A stretch of 62,036 bases of DNA from Solirubrobacteraceae bacterium (GCA_025451035.1 JANWLE010000095.1:1-62036), one strand, 5' to 3'. Positions 16,741-25,222 are shown, counted from the stretch's first letter. Numbers and translations: made by a program. Notes: generated by a model not told the origin, from the sequence alone.

Positions 16741-18092
16741 GAGACGGGCGCGAACAGCGGCGAGGTCTGGTGGATCACGAACAGTGCCTGCACCGCGAAG
16801 GTCGCGATCAGCAGCCGCCGGTCGCGGCTGACGACCGCGAGCGGCAGCGGCCAGAGGATGTACCAGGCGAGCAGCCACGTGCTGGTCACGGATATCGCGA
16901 GCAGCGCCCAGCCGGACGCCGCGACCCAGTCGTAGCCGCGCCAGGTGCGCCACAGCATGTGCACCGCGACCAGGACGAGGCCGGCCTTGAGCATAACGTG
17001 GTCGACGGGGAAGACACCCGGCTTGCCGAACAGGTGGGCTATCTCGGTGGGGAAGCTGTCGGTCGAGACGAGCGCCGCGTCGCGGTTGAGCGCGGCGACG
17101 AGGTCCACGCCGTGCACGCCGAAGGCGAGATAGCCCGCCAGCGCGCACAGCGCCGCCGCGCCGAGCGCCCCGCCGACCGTCCCCAGTGTGCGGCGGCTCG
17201 CGAGCATGAACGGCCACAGCACGCCGACCGTCGCCTTGATGAACGCCCCGGCGATGATCGCCGAGGCGGCGCTCGCGTCGCGCTCCTGCAGCGCGAAGGT
17301 GACGCCAACCATCATGAACAACAGCATGATCAGGTCGTTGTGGGCGCCGCCGAGCGCATAGGTCACATACAGCGGGTTGGCGCCCACGGCGAACAGGGCG
17401 AACCTCGGGTCGAGCGCCCGTTTCGCCGCGCAGCGCCACGTCAGCCACAGCGTGCCCGCACTCGCGGCGAGCGCCAGCAGCTTCATCCCCCACAGCGCGC
17501 CGGCCAGCCCAAGCAGCCCGAGCGGGTAGGTGATCAGCGTGTAGATCGGTCCGTAGGCGGTGGGCACGCGAACCCAGTCGCTGCCGACGTACTTGTACAC
17601 GGGGTCCGAGTGGATCGTGAACGGCCCGTGCAGATAGGGGTTGAGCCCGTGGCTTGCGCCCATGCGCGCATACGCGATGTAGCTGAAGACGTCGGTGGAG
17701 AAGAGGATCGGGCCGGCGAACACGATCATGTTCAACGCCGCCACGAGCACGATCGCCAGCCGCCGCGGGACGCTGCCGATAAGTGACAAGAACAGCGCGT
17801 AGGCGGCGATGTCTGCGAGCAGAGCGATCAGAAAGACCCGGAACCCGAGACGCTCGCCGACGCCGGACAGCCAGCCGGCGATCTGTGGCGACTTCGGTAT
17901 CAGCGGCGAGTGGCCGACGGCGCCGTCGATCACGATCTCGAGCGTCGCGGCGAGCAGCACGATGGTCGCAAGGACGAGAGCGCCCGTCACGCGCCGGGAG
18001 CGCACGCCCGTGACGCGCGCGAGGCTGACCGTGGCGCCCTGCGCGGCTGCTCCCTCCAGCGCCAGCGGAGGTGGGTTGCTTATCTGGTTCAT
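16737..18092 (-). CDS. MptA/MptB-like polyprenol-phosphate-mannose mannosyltransferase
   Basis: 451 residues, about 11-12 hydrophobic helices. The block STDVFSYIAYARMGASHGLN followed by NPY is characteristic of the actinobacterial alpha-1,6-mannosyltransferase MptA/MptB group (GT-C, GT87-like), as are the YGPIYTLI, GANPLYV and GGAHNDLIM segments. Known members extend lipomannan or related glycolipids from polyprenyl-phosphomannose. The acceptor here is not known. It is first in a three-gene operon with the Cys membrane protein and GT39 gene. Confidence 0.82.
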   Translation of the reverse strand: MNQISNPPPLALEGAAAQGATVSLARVTGVRSRRVTGALVLATIVLLAATLEIVIDGAVGHSPLIPKSPQIAGWLSGVGERLGFRVFLIALLADIAAYALFLSLIGSVPRRLAIVLVAALNMIVFAGPILFSTDVFSYIAYARMGASHGLNPYLHGPFTIHSDPVYKYVGSDWVRVPTAYGPIYTLITYPLGLLGLAGALWGMKLLALAASAGTLWLTWRCAAKRALDPRFALFAVGANPLYVTYALGGAHNDLIMLLFMMVGVTFALQERDASAASAIIAGAFIKATVGVLWPFMLASRRTLGTVGGALGAAALCALAGYLAFGVHGVDLVAALNRDAALVSTDSFPTEIAHLFGKPGVFPVDHVMLKAGLVLVAVHMLWRTWRGYDWVAASGWALLAISVTSTWLLAWYILWPLPLAVVSRDRRLLIATFAVQALFVIHQTSPLFAPVS

Positions 18093-18179
18093 CGCCTGTC
18101 TGCCGCGGGAAGCCTAGAGGACTGCAAGGGTCCGCACCGCCGGCTCGGCCGCGGCCTCCCGGGGTCTGCGGGTTTGCCC

Positions 18180-18536
18180 CTAGCCTGCGGGGCGATCCTC
18201 GAAGCGAAGCACATCGATCGCGCCCGTCACCTCAAACACGCGCTGCACCGACGGCTCGCCTGGCCTCAGCACGAACTCGTACCCCTGCTCCTGGGCGCGC
18301 GCGTTGGCCTGCAGCAGCAGGCGCAGCCCCGTTGAGTCGATGAACGCGAGGCGACCGAGGTCAACGACGAGGCGTCGCGGGTCGGGGATCACATCCGCCG
18401 CCTGGCGAAGCCACCTATCCATCTCGGGGGCTCCATCGAGATCGAGCTCGCCCTCGAGCACGAGCACGGCAGTGTCGTCCTCGACCACGCAAGAGACCGA
18501 GAGGTTCCCCACCGGCGGATCTCCTCCACTCATCAT
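18180..18536 (-). CDS. STAS-domain anti-sigma factor antagonist
   Basis: 118 residues, single STAS domain. Signature VVDLGRLAFIDSTGLRLLL with the phosphorylatable Ser68 in the FIDSTG loop. Proteins of the SpoIIAA/RsbV type bind an anti-sigma kinase when unphosphorylated and so release its sigma factor. No RsbW-like kinase or matching sigma gene lies next to it; neighbours are mannosyltransferase and aldehyde dehydrogenase genes, so its partner is elsewhere. Confidence 0.88.
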   Translation of the reverse strand: MMSGGDPPVGNLSVSCVVEDDTAVLVLEGELDLDGAPEMDRWLRQAADVIPDPRRLVVDLGRLAFIDSTGLRLLLQANARAQEQGYEFVLRPGEPSVQRVFEVTGAIDVLRFEDRPAG

Positions 18537-18558
18537 TTGACTCTAATGCACACAGCGC

Positions 18559-20061
18559 CTAGAGCGCCGTCCACACCGTCTTGGTCTCCAGATAGGCGTC
18601 CAGGCCGTCGTGGCCGTGCTCGCGGCCGACGCCGGAGGCCTTCACGCCACCGAACGGCGCCGCAGGGTCGCTCGCCGACCAGGTGTTGATGTATACCGAG
18701 CCGGCGCGCAGCAGCGCCGCGAGACGGTGGGCGTTTGAGACATCCCGCGTCCACACGCCGGCCGCCAGACCGTAGGCCCCCGCGTTGGCTCGCTGCGCGA
18801 CCTCCTCGACCGAGTCGTATGACTGGGCCACGAGCACGGGGCCGAAGATCTCCTCGCGCACGATCTTGGCGTCGTCGTCGGTGGTCGCGAACAGCGTCGG
18901 CTCGGTGAAATAGCCGCCCTTGCCGAGATCGCTCGAGCCGCCCGCGACGAGCTCTGCTTCGGCGCGTCCCGCGTCAATGTAGCCGCGCACCCGCTCGTGC
19001 TGCTCGGCGGAGATGAGCGGGCCGACGAAGGTCTGTGGGTCAAGGCCGGGGCCGGGGATCGTGGCGCGCGCCTGCTCAGCGAGCGCGCCCACCACCTCGT
19101 CGTACTGGTCTTTGTGCACGAACAGCCTTGACGCGGCGTTGCACGACTGGCCCGAGTTGAAGTAGATGCCGGTGAAGGACCCCTGCACCGCTCGCTTGAT
19201 GTCGGCATCCGGCAGGATGATGTTGGGTGACTTGCCGCCGAGCTCGAGCGTGACGCGCTTGAGCGCGCGGCCCGCCTTGGCGCCGATCTCGCGGCCCACC
19301 GCCGTCGACCCGGTGAACGAGATCTTGTCGACGTCGGGGTGCTCCACGAGCGCCGCGCCGGTCTCACCGTCGCCCGTGAGCACGTTCAGGACGCCCTCGG
19401 GGATCCCCGCCTCGAGCGCGAGCTGACCGAGCCGCAGGGCGCTCATCGGGGTCTGCTCGGCGGGCTTCAACACGATCGTGGCGCCAGCGGCGAGGGCGGG
19501 CGCGACCTTCCAGACGGCCATCAGCAGCGGGAAGTTCCAGGGGATGATCTGCGCGCAGACGCCGATCGGCTCCTTGCGCGTGTAACAGTGCATGTTGGCG
19601 GCGGCGACCGGGATCGTGTGGCCCTCGATCTTTGTCGGCCAGCCGGCGAAATAGTGCAGGTGCGCGACAGCCCCCGCCAGATCCACGTGACGCGCGAACT
19701 TGACGGGCTTGCCGTTGTCGAGCGACTCGATCTCGGCCAGTTCCTGGGCGTGGCTGTCGAGCAGCTCCGCCAGCGCAGCGATCCGCCGGCCCCGGTCGAG
19801 CGGCGACATCGAGCGCCACGGCGAACCCTCGGCGAAAGCGGTGCGTGCCGCCGCGACGGCCGCGTCGACATCCTCGCTGGAGGCGTGCGGCACGCGTGCG
19901 ATCACCCGTCCGGTGGCGGGGTCGAGGCTCTCGAACTCGCGGTGATCGGCCGCGGCGCGCGCTTCGCCACCGATCAAAAGCCCGTGGCTTGAGGAGAGGA
20001 AGTCCCGTGCCGGCTGCCCGAGCGCGTCGGGCAGGTGGGTCGTTGCGCTGCTGGATGTCAT
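18559..20061 (-). CDS. NAD(P)-dependent aldehyde dehydrogenase
   Basis: 500 residues from ATG 20061, preceded by AAGGAG; the open frame upstream lacks such a site. Classic ALDH motifs: PWNFPLLMAVWK, VLKPAEQTP, FTGSTAVG, the general-base Glu in TLELGGKSPN, the nucleophile Cys307 in NSGQSCNA, and EEIFGPVL. It oxidises an aldehyde to the acid; the sequence resembles broad-range aldehyde and betaine-aldehyde/phenylacetaldehyde-type enzymes, so the substrate is open. An alcohol dehydrogenase gene lies 61 bp upstream on the same strand, which suggests an alcohol-aldehyde-acid pair. Confidence 0.93.
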   Translation of the reverse strand: MTSSSATTHLPDALGQPARDFLSSSHGLLIGGEARAAADHREFESLDPATGRVIARVPHASSEDVDAAVAAARTAFAEGSPWRSMSPLDRGRRIAALAELLDSHAQELAEIESLDNGKPVKFARHVDLAGAVAHLHYFAGWPTKIEGHTIPVAAANMHCYTRKEPIGVCAQIIPWNFPLLMAVWKVAPALAAGATIVLKPAEQTPMSALRLGQLALEAGIPEGVLNVLTGDGETGAALVEHPDVDKISFTGSTAVGREIGAKAGRALKRVTLELGGKSPNIILPDADIKRAVQGSFTGIYFNSGQSCNAASRLFVHKDQYDEVVGALAEQARATIPGPGLDPQTFVGPLISAEQHERVRGYIDAGRAEAELVAGGSSDLGKGGYFTEPTLFATTDDDAKIVREEIFGPVLVAQSYDSVEEVAQRANAGAYGLAAGVWTRDVSNAHRLAALLRAGSVYINTWSASDPAAPFGGVKASGVGREHGHDGLDAYLETKTVWTAL

Positions 20062-20122
20062 GGAAGCTCCTTGCCTTGCGCTTGGACGGGAGCGGGGGCG
20101 AACCTTGGACCTCGCACCCAAA

Positions 20123-21157
20123 TCATGGCGCAAGCACGATCTTCAGCGCCTCGCGCCTGTCATACAGCTCATACGCCTGCGCCGCCTCGTTCAGGGACAT
20201 GTGGTGCGTCACGAGCGGGCTGGGGTCGAGCACTCCAGCACTCATCAGGGCAAGCACCCGATCGACATGGGCGATCACGTTCGCCAGTCCGGCGCGGATC
20301 GTCAGCCCCTTCAGCCACGCCAAGCCAAGCGGCACCTCTCCCCGGCCTGCGTAGGCGCCGATACCTGAGACGGTACCGGCGTCACGCGCGAGACTGACCG
20401 CGAGCTCGAGCGGTCCAGGATCCCCGACCGCGTCGACGACGACGTCGACACCGAGGCCCTCGGTGGCCTCGCGCACTACGCGCTTGGGCTCTTCCTCAGT
20501 CAGGTGGACCGGCGTGGCGCCGAAGCTGCGCGCGAGCTCAAGGCGCTGGGGCACCGTGTCGATCGCGAATACGCGCGCGGCGCCGGCAGCGCGCGCCGCC
20601 TGCACCGCGCACAGGCCGACCGGGCCGAGGCCGAGCACCGCGACGTCGTCCCCTGCGCGCGTCCCGGCGTGCACGACCGCGTGGTAGCCGGTGCCCATCA
20701 CGTCGCCGGCGAAGAGCGCGACGTCCGCCGACATGCCCTCGGGTACGCGGCGCAACGTGAGGTTCGCGCGCGGGACGAGCAGCTGCTCCGCCTGTGCGCC
20801 CTGCAGGTCCCCGAGTTTGCTGCCGTGACCGAACGTGCGTCCCCGCCGACAGCGGTGGTAGTCGCCGCGCACGCACGCCACGCACGTGGCGCAGGCGGTG
20901 TGAAAGCAGCCGAGCACCCTGTCGCCAACGCCGACGCGCTCTACCCCAGTTCCGGCGGCGAGGACCGTGCCGACGAACTCGTGGCCGATCGTGAAGCCCT
21001 GCTCGACCGGTACGCGACCGTGGTAGATGTGCAGGTCAGAGCCGCAGATGCCGCTCGCCTCGACGCGCACGATGACGTCGTCGGGGGCGCTCAGCTGTGG
21101 CTCGGGGCGCTCTTCGACGGCGACTGACCCCGGTGCCTGGAAGGTGACTGCTCGCAT
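20123..21157 (-). CDS. Zinc-dependent medium-chain alcohol dehydrogenase
   Basis: 344 residues. Catalytic zinc ligands Cys38 (GICGSD) and His59-Glu60 (GHEF); structural zinc set Cys89, 92, 95, 103; NAD(P)-binding VLGLGPVGLCAVQAARAAG. This matches the glutathione-independent formaldehyde/threonine/sorbitol dehydrogenase branch of the MDR family; the substrate is not resolved. The gene starts divergently from the SDR gene with 43 bp between start codons, and likely forms an operon with the downstream aldehyde dehydrogenase. Confidence 0.92.
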   Translation of the reverse strand: MRAVTFQAPGSVAVEERPEPQLSAPDDVIVRVEASGICGSDLHIYHGRVPVEQGFTIGHEFVGTVLAAGTGVERVGVGDRVLGCFHTACATCVACVRGDYHRCRRGRTFGHGSKLGDLQGAQAEQLLVPRANLTLRRVPEGMSADVALFAGDVMGTGYHAVVHAGTRAGDDVAVLGLGPVGLCAVQAARAAGAARVFAIDTVPQRLELARSFGATPVHLTEEEPKRVVREATEGLGVDVVVDAVGDPGPLELAVSLARDAGTVSGIGAYAGRGEVPLGLAWLKGLTIRAGLANVIAHVDRVLALMSAGVLDPSPLVTHHMSLNEAAQAYELYDRREALKIVLAP

Positions 21158-21200
21158 TCACGGCACCCTAAAGGACCGGCAGCGCATATGCTGCGCTGCG

Positions 21201-22067
21201 GTGTCAGCGCGCTTGCAGGCAGTGCTCATAACGGGATGCTCGTCGGGTATCGGTGAGGCGAGCGCACGCCGCCTGGCCGAGCGTGGCTTCACGGTCTACG
21301 CCAGTGCGCGCAACCCAGCCGCGATCGAGCACCTGCGCGCGTTTGGCTGTGAGACGCTGGCGCTCGACGTGACCGACGAGGACTCGATGGCTGCGGCCGT
21401 CAAGACAGTGGAGGAGGCCCACGGGGCGGTCGGGGCGCTCGTCAACAACGCCGGCTACAGCCAGAGCGGGGCGATCGAGACGGTCCCGCTCGCCGAGGTG
21501 CGCCGCCAGTTCGAGACGAACGTGTTCGGCGTGATCAGGATGTGCCAGCTGGTTCTCCCCGGGATGCGCGCCCAGGGCTTCGGCAGGGTCATCAACGTCT
21601 CGTCTATGGGCGCCAACTTCACGTTCCCCGGCGGCGGGCTCTACCACGCCACCAAGTACGCCCTGGAGGCGATCTCCGACGCGTTGCGCTTCGAGGTGCA
21701 GGGTTTCGGCGTCGATGTCGTCGTCGTGCAGCCGGGGCTGATCCACTCCCGGTTCGGCCAGGCCGCCAGCGCCAGCGTCGAGGAGCTCGGCCAGCGCTCG
21801 GCGAGCGGCGATGACCCGTACGCGCACTTCAACGCGACGGTTGCCCGACGAACCCGCGAGGTGTATGAGAACCCGCTACTGGCGAAGCTCGGTGGGCCGC
21901 CGCAGGCCGTGGCACGCAAGATCGAACGGGCGATAAGCGCGCGGCGACCGCGGACGCGCTACCGGGTGACGCTCTCGGCGCCGCTGCTGATAGCCCAGCG
22001 CAAGCTCACCAGCGACCGCATGTGGGACCGCGTGATGCGCAGCCAGTTCCCGCAGCCGCGCTCGTAG
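21201..22067 (+). CDS. Short-chain dehydrogenase/reductase
   Basis: 288 residues from GTG 21201, chosen because the dinucleotide-binding motif TGCSSGIG then lies at residues 11-18, and because earlier starts would overlap the divergent alcohol dehydrogenase gene. NNAG motif (LVNNAGYSQSG), Ser in INVSSMG, and catalytic Tyr148-x3-Lys152 (YHATK). The long C-terminal part (PRTRYRVTLSAPLLIA) is typical of 'classical' SDRs acting on retinol-, steroid- or fatty-acyl-type substrates. Actual substrate unknown. Confidence 0.9.
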   Translation: MSARLQAVLITGCSSGIGEASARRLAERGFTVYASARNPAAIEHLRAFGCETLALDVTDEDSMAAAVKTVEEAHGAVGALVNNAGYSQSGAIETVPLAEVRRQFETNVFGVIRMCQLVLPGMRAQGFGRVINVSSMGANFTFPGGGLYHATKYALEAISDALRFEVQGFGVDVVVVQPGLIHSRFGQAASASVEELGQRSASGDDPYAHFNATVARRTREVYENPLLAKLGGPPQAVARKIERAISARRPRTRYRVTLSAPLLIAQRKLTSDRMWDRVMRSQFPQPRS

Positions 22068-22072
22068 CGAGC

Positions 22073-23158
22073 TCACAGCGGGGCCGTCGTTTCGCGCAGC
22101 GCGTCCAGCATCTGAGTGTGCAAATCACCGTCTTGGGCGAAGCCGACGGCGGGGATCGTCTCGCAGGTCACAAGGCCATGCTCGCCTGTCAGCTCATCGA
22201 CGATGTCGAACGAGCGCTCGATCCCCTCGGGAGTGTCGAGGATGATCGTGACGACGGGCACATGGCGGCGTGTTTGCAGCAGGCGGTCGCCGTGCGGCGC
22301 GTGATCGCCGTGGTAGCCCCACACTCCCCGCACACAGCTCGCTCCCGCGGCGTCCGCTTCACGCAGGCGCCTGACGAGCTGCAGATTGACCGGCTGCCCT
22401 TCGTGGGTGGCGGCCTGCGAGGTGTAGACCATCAGCTTTTGCCACAGCGCGAGCGCATGGCGCGCCGTGGTGGGCGGTGGTTGCGGGCGCGCCAGCAGAC
22501 GACCGTCGCGCTTGCAGATCTGCACCCGCTCAAGCGTCATCAGCGGCTCGGGGATGAGCGCCGCGAGCGGCCCGATCACGCTGTTTATGCTCGCCGCCTC
22601 GCCGACGGCTATGACCGTCACGGGCACCCTGTGGTTGGGGGCGAGCAGCCGGGCGCGGTGGCGCTGCCCCGCCGCGGTCCCGTCGACGCCCAACAGCACA
22701 GTCGCGCCCGCCACGCCGTGCTCATACAGCAGGTCGGTCACCGCGAGGTGCGCGCGCTCGCCGCCTGCGCGCTGGCGGCGAGCGAGGTAGATCGTGAGCT
22801 TGAACTGTCCGGACGACGGAACGGGTGGGCCCTCATCACGGCGCGTCGTGTACAGCCGCACGCGCTCGAGGGTGACCATGGCCCGGCCCTTCATGCGCAG
22901 GACCGGCTCGAGCACCGCTTCTATGCGCTCGCTGCGGTCCACCGCAGTAGCTACCAGCGGAAGGTCTTCGGAGAGCGTGAGCAGGCGGTCGGTGTGCAAG
23001 TGGTGCAGGCGCCCGAACCCTTCGCTGCCGCGTATGAGCACGCTCGTGTGCAGCCGCCGCTCGCCGAAGAGACCGAGCAGCTCGTCTGCGAGTAGCCGCT
23101 TGCCGAAGCGCTCGCGCTCAGCGAAGTACGCTGTCAGCTTCAGGCCGTCTTCGCTCAC
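22073..23158 (-). CDS. Triple DUF190-domain protein linked to CrcB
   Basis: 361 residues from GTG 23158, which overlaps the crcB stop as GTGA. Three successive copies of a ~100-residue DUF190 unit are visible: about 5-104 (LKLTAYFAERERFGKRLLAD), 118-217 (FKLTIYLARRQRAGGERAHL) and 239-338 (QKLMVYTSQAATHEGQPVNL); the first two end in a similar M-TLERV strand, the third in LVTCETIPAV. DUF190 is a small PII-like fold often encoded with CrcB fluoride channels; single- or double-domain forms are usual. Operon position after two crcB genes under a fluoride riboswitch points to a role in fluoride tolerance or its sensing, but the biochemical function is not established. Confidence 0.85.
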   Translation of the reverse strand: MSEDGLKLTAYFAERERFGKRLLADELLGLFGERRLHTSVLIRGSEGFGRLHHLHTDRLLTLSEDLPLVATAVDRSERIEAVLEPVLRMKGRAMVTLERVRLYTTRRDEGPPVPSSGQFKLTIYLARRQRAGGERAHLAVTDLLYEHGVAGATVLLGVDGTAAGQRHRARLLAPNHRVPVTVIAVGEAASINSVIGPLAALIPEPLMTLERVQICKRDGRLLARPQPPPTTARHALALWQKLMVYTSQAATHEGQPVNLQLVRRLREADAAGASCVRGVWGYHGDHAPHGDRLLQTRRHVPVVTIILDTPEGIERSFDIVDELTGEHGLVTCETIPAVGFAQDGDLHTQMLDALRETTAPL

Positions 23159-23520
23159 GCGAGCGCTCCCAGGGCGTGACCGGCGGCCACGGCCACGAGG
23201 CCGATGATGACGCTCGCCAGCAGGTTGACGAGCGCCCAACGCAGCTCGGCGTCCTCGGTCAGCCGCTGCGACTCGAGCATCCAGGTGGAGAAGGTCGTGT
23301 AGGCGCCGAGCGTCGCTGTGCCGGCGAGCAGCAGCGTGTCGGTGCTCGCGGCGAGCCCCACGAGCAGCCCCAGCGCGAGCGCGCCGCTGATGTTGATCGC
23401 GAAGGTCCCGAGCGGCAGGCTACCGGTGCTGGTCGAGTTCACCAGGGCGTCGAGGAGAAACCGCGTGAGGGCACCGAGGCCGCCCAGCAGCCCCGCTGCG
23501 AGCCACATCCAGCCGCTCAT
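23155..23520 (-). CDS. crcB: Fluoride channel subunit CrcB/Fluc (second copy)
   Basis: 121 residues, four hydrophobic helices. Fluc signatures INISGALALG (helix 2 Asn) and LGAYTTFSTWMLES (Phe-box region and TM3 break with Thr/Ser cluster). The start ATGA overlaps the stop of the first crcB, and its own stop overlaps the DUF190 gene. Two adjacent, non-identical crcB genes usually encode a heterodimeric antiparallel Fluc channel that lets fluoride leave the cell. Confidence 0.94.
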   Translation of the reverse strand: MSGWMWLAAGLLGGLGALTRFLLDALVNSTSTGSLPLGTFAINISGALALGLLVGLAASTDTLLLAGTATLGAYTTFSTWMLESQRLTEDAELRWALVNLLASVIIGLVAVAAGHALGALA

Positions 23521-24065
23521 AGCAGCACCCGGGTGCGCCTGACGGTCGCGGTCGCGAGCCACACCGCGAAGTAGCCCGCGGTGACGCTCGCGGTCGCGTA
23601 GCCGAGCGCGAGCTCGTAGCGTTTGCTTTCGATCATCCGCAGCAGCTCGAGCTGCATCGTGGAGAACGTGGTGTAGGCGCCGCAGAAGCCCGTTCCGAGC
23701 GCCGGCCGGCGGTAGGTGGAGGGCGGCAGGCGCTCTTGCAAACGCGTGACGAAGTAGCCAAGCGCGAACGAGCCGCTGAGATTGACCGAGAATGTCACCC
23801 ACGGCCACTGTGATGGGGAGCTCGCGAAATGCCTCGAGAGCCACAGGCGCGACAGCGCGCCGGCGGCGCCGCCGAAGAAGATCGCGCCGAGCTCGCGCCA
23901 GTCTGGTTTTGGCTTGGCGCCGGCGCGGCCCGCCAACGCTGTCCTCGCCCGCGAGCGGCCGCGGCGGACGGCTGCGTGCGATCCCGCCAAGGGCGCGTTC
24001 TCGCCGCGCGTGCGCTGCGCTTGGGTTCCCGTGCCGCCCGAGTTCTCAGTCACCGTCGCCTGCAT
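23517..24065 (-). CDS. crcB: Fluoride channel subunit CrcB/Fluc (first copy, extended N-terminus)
   Basis: About 182 residues. The channel domain is residues ~60-182 (FFGGAAGALSRLWLSR, VNLSGSFALGYF, GFCGAYTTFSTMQLE); the first ~55 residues are a polar, Arg/Ala-rich extension not found in ordinary CrcB. Start choice: an upstream in-frame ATG at 24101 lies inside the fluoride aptamer's 3' P1 strand, so it is rejected. ATG 24065 directly abuts GGAAGG, and GTG 24053, twelve bases after it, is a good alternative. Together with the next gene it should form a heterodimeric channel. Confidence 0.88.
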   Translation of the reverse strand: MQATVTENSGGTGTQAQRTRGENAPLAGSHAAVRRGRSRARTALAGRAGAKPKPDWRELGAIFFGGAAGALSRLWLSRHFASSPSQWPWVTFSVNLSGSFALGYFVTRLQERLPPSTYRRPALGTGFCGAYTTFSTMQLELLRMIESKRYELALGYATASVTAGYFAVWLATATVRRTRVLL

Positions 24066-24096
24066 CCTTCCGCTTGAAGGTAAGTTCGCGAAAGGA
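24063..24096 (-). promoter_or_regulatory. Expression platform: Shine-Dalgarno sequester of the fluoride riboswitch
   Basis: The P1 3' strand with following bases, TCCTTTCGC (24096-24088), can pair over nine bases (one G-U) with GCGGAAGGA (24073-24065), which holds the crcB Shine-Dalgarno sequence. A smaller hairpin CCTTC/GAAGG (24080-24076, 24070-24066) can also mask it. Fluoride-stabilised P1 would use up the first strand and free the site. The mechanism is inferred from complementarity. Confidence 0.55.
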
Positions 24097-24134
24097 GTCA
24101 TCAGCCCTTGTGGTGGCGGGAGGTTCGCGAAAGG
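24084..24134. repeat. 12-bp direct repeat inside the fluoride riboswitch
   Basis: GTTCGCGAAAGG occurs exactly twice, at 24084-24095 and 24123-24134. One copy lies in the aptamer's internal junction and the other spans the anti-Shine-Dalgarno strand. Confidence 0.8.
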
Positions 24135-24177
24135 CCCGCTTCACGGCGGGCTCGCCTCAGGACTCCATCTGAGCGCG
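24091..24177 (-). promoter_or_regulatory. Fluoride (crcB-motif) riboswitch aptamer
   Basis: On the minus strand, the stem CTCA (24173-24170)/TGAG (24159-24156) encloses GATGGAGTCC. GGAGTC (24166-24161) is complementary to GACTCC (24099-24094) in GGGCTGATGACTCCT, which matches the conserved fluoride-riboswitch 3' element GGCTGATGRCTCCTA. CCC...GGG pairing just before it fits P3. A GCCCGC/GCGGGC hairpin (24134-24151 region) is an insertion between P2 and the AACC segment. It directly precedes the two crcB genes, which is the standard regulon. Confidence 0.88.
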
Positions 24178-24213
24178 CCACCGTAGCGCATGCGCTCGCC
24201 GTTCGGCAAGCAG

Positions 24214-25125
24214 CTAAGCGGCGTACGCGAGCGCCGGCTCGGCGACCGGGCGCCCGATCTGAAAGCCCTGGGCGTAGTCGACGCCGAGCTCGCGCAGCAG
24301 CGAGACCGTCCGCTGATCTTTGACGAACTCCGCGATCGTCTGCTTGCCCATTCCGCGGGCGACCCCCACGAGCGCTTCGACGACGAGCTGGTCGGCGGTC
24401 GAGCTGGTCAGCTTGCGAATGAACTCGCCGTCGATCTTCAGGTAGTCGAACGGCAAGTGCTTGAGATAGTGGAAGGAGCCGAAGCCGGCGCCGAAGTCAT
24501 CCAACGCGACCCTCGCGCCCAGCGCGCGCACGCCGGCGCAGAAGTCCCTGGCGCAAGCCATGTCGGAGATAGCCGCAGTCTCGGTCACCTCTACGATCAG
24601 CCGATCGGCGTCCACGCGGTGGCGCACGAGCTCACCTTCGATGTGGGCGAGCATCCCGGGGTCGGTGACAGAAAGCGCCGAGAGGTTCACCGCCACCCGC
24701 AGCTCATCGGCGCCTGAGCATGGGAGCGCCCGGGGCGCCAGCAGCGGCCTTGGGCGTATCTTGCCGATCCGGGCGAGCGCCTGGGAGACGACCAGCCGGT
24801 CTATCTCTCCTACGAGGGAGTAGCGCTCCGCCGCCGGCAGGAAGCGGGCGGGCGCCACGAGCGAGCCGTCCGGCTCGTCGGCCAGACGCACGAGCGCCTC
24901 GTGGTGGGTGATCTCGCCGCTCTGAAGCGAGACGATTGGCTGGTAGTGGAGGGTGAAGCGCTCTTCGCGGATCGCTCGACGCAGGCGCGATAGCCACGGC
25001 CTGCGCTCGAGGCCGGCGACCGAGCAGATCTGGGTCAGCCCCCCCGCGTCGTAGCGGCGCGCGGGCGCGACATTCAGCGGCTCAAACACGAAGTGGGGCG
25101 TGACGGCACAGGTTGCGCTTGTCAT
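24214..25125 (-). CDS. EAL-domain cyclic-di-GMP phosphodiesterase
   Basis: 303 residues from ATG 25125. After ~65 residues without a recognised domain comes a complete EAL domain: HHEALVRL (EAL motif), VNLSAL, VEVTET, LDDFGAGFGSFHYLK, YLKIDGEFIR, AEFVKD and QGFQIGRP. All metal-binding and catalytic residues expected for an active phosphodiesterase (Glu of EAL, Asn, Glu, DD pair, Lys, Glu, Gln) are in place. No GGDEF partner domain. It should degrade c-di-GMP in the cytoplasm. No ribosome-binding site is evident at the chosen start. Confidence 0.9.
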   Translation of the reverse strand: MTSATCAVTPHFVFEPLNVAPARRYDAGGLTQICSVAGLERRPWLSRLRRAIREERFTLHYQPIVSLQSGEITHHEALVRLADEPDGSLVAPARFLPAAERYSLVGEIDRLVVSQALARIGKIRPRPLLAPRALPCSGADELRVAVNLSALSVTDPGMLAHIEGELVRHRVDADRLIVEVTETAAISDMACARDFCAGVRALGARVALDDFGAGFGSFHYLKHLPFDYLKIDGEFIRKLTSSTADQLVVEALVGVARGMGKQTIAEFVKDQRTVSLLRELGVDYAQGFQIGRPVAEPALAYAA

Positions 25126-25222
25126 CGAGGGAGATCTTCGGCGCTGAACGAAAGTGACCTGCAAAAGCGCAGCTATGTGGAGGTTTGCGAGGCCGAAACG
25201 ACGCAAAACCACGCAAAACCGC

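Noticed and set aside
24066-24101. ATG at 24101 as start of the first crcB
   Set aside because: This ATG is part of the conserved GGCTGATG element of the fluoride aptamer, so it is unlikely to be a real initiation codon.
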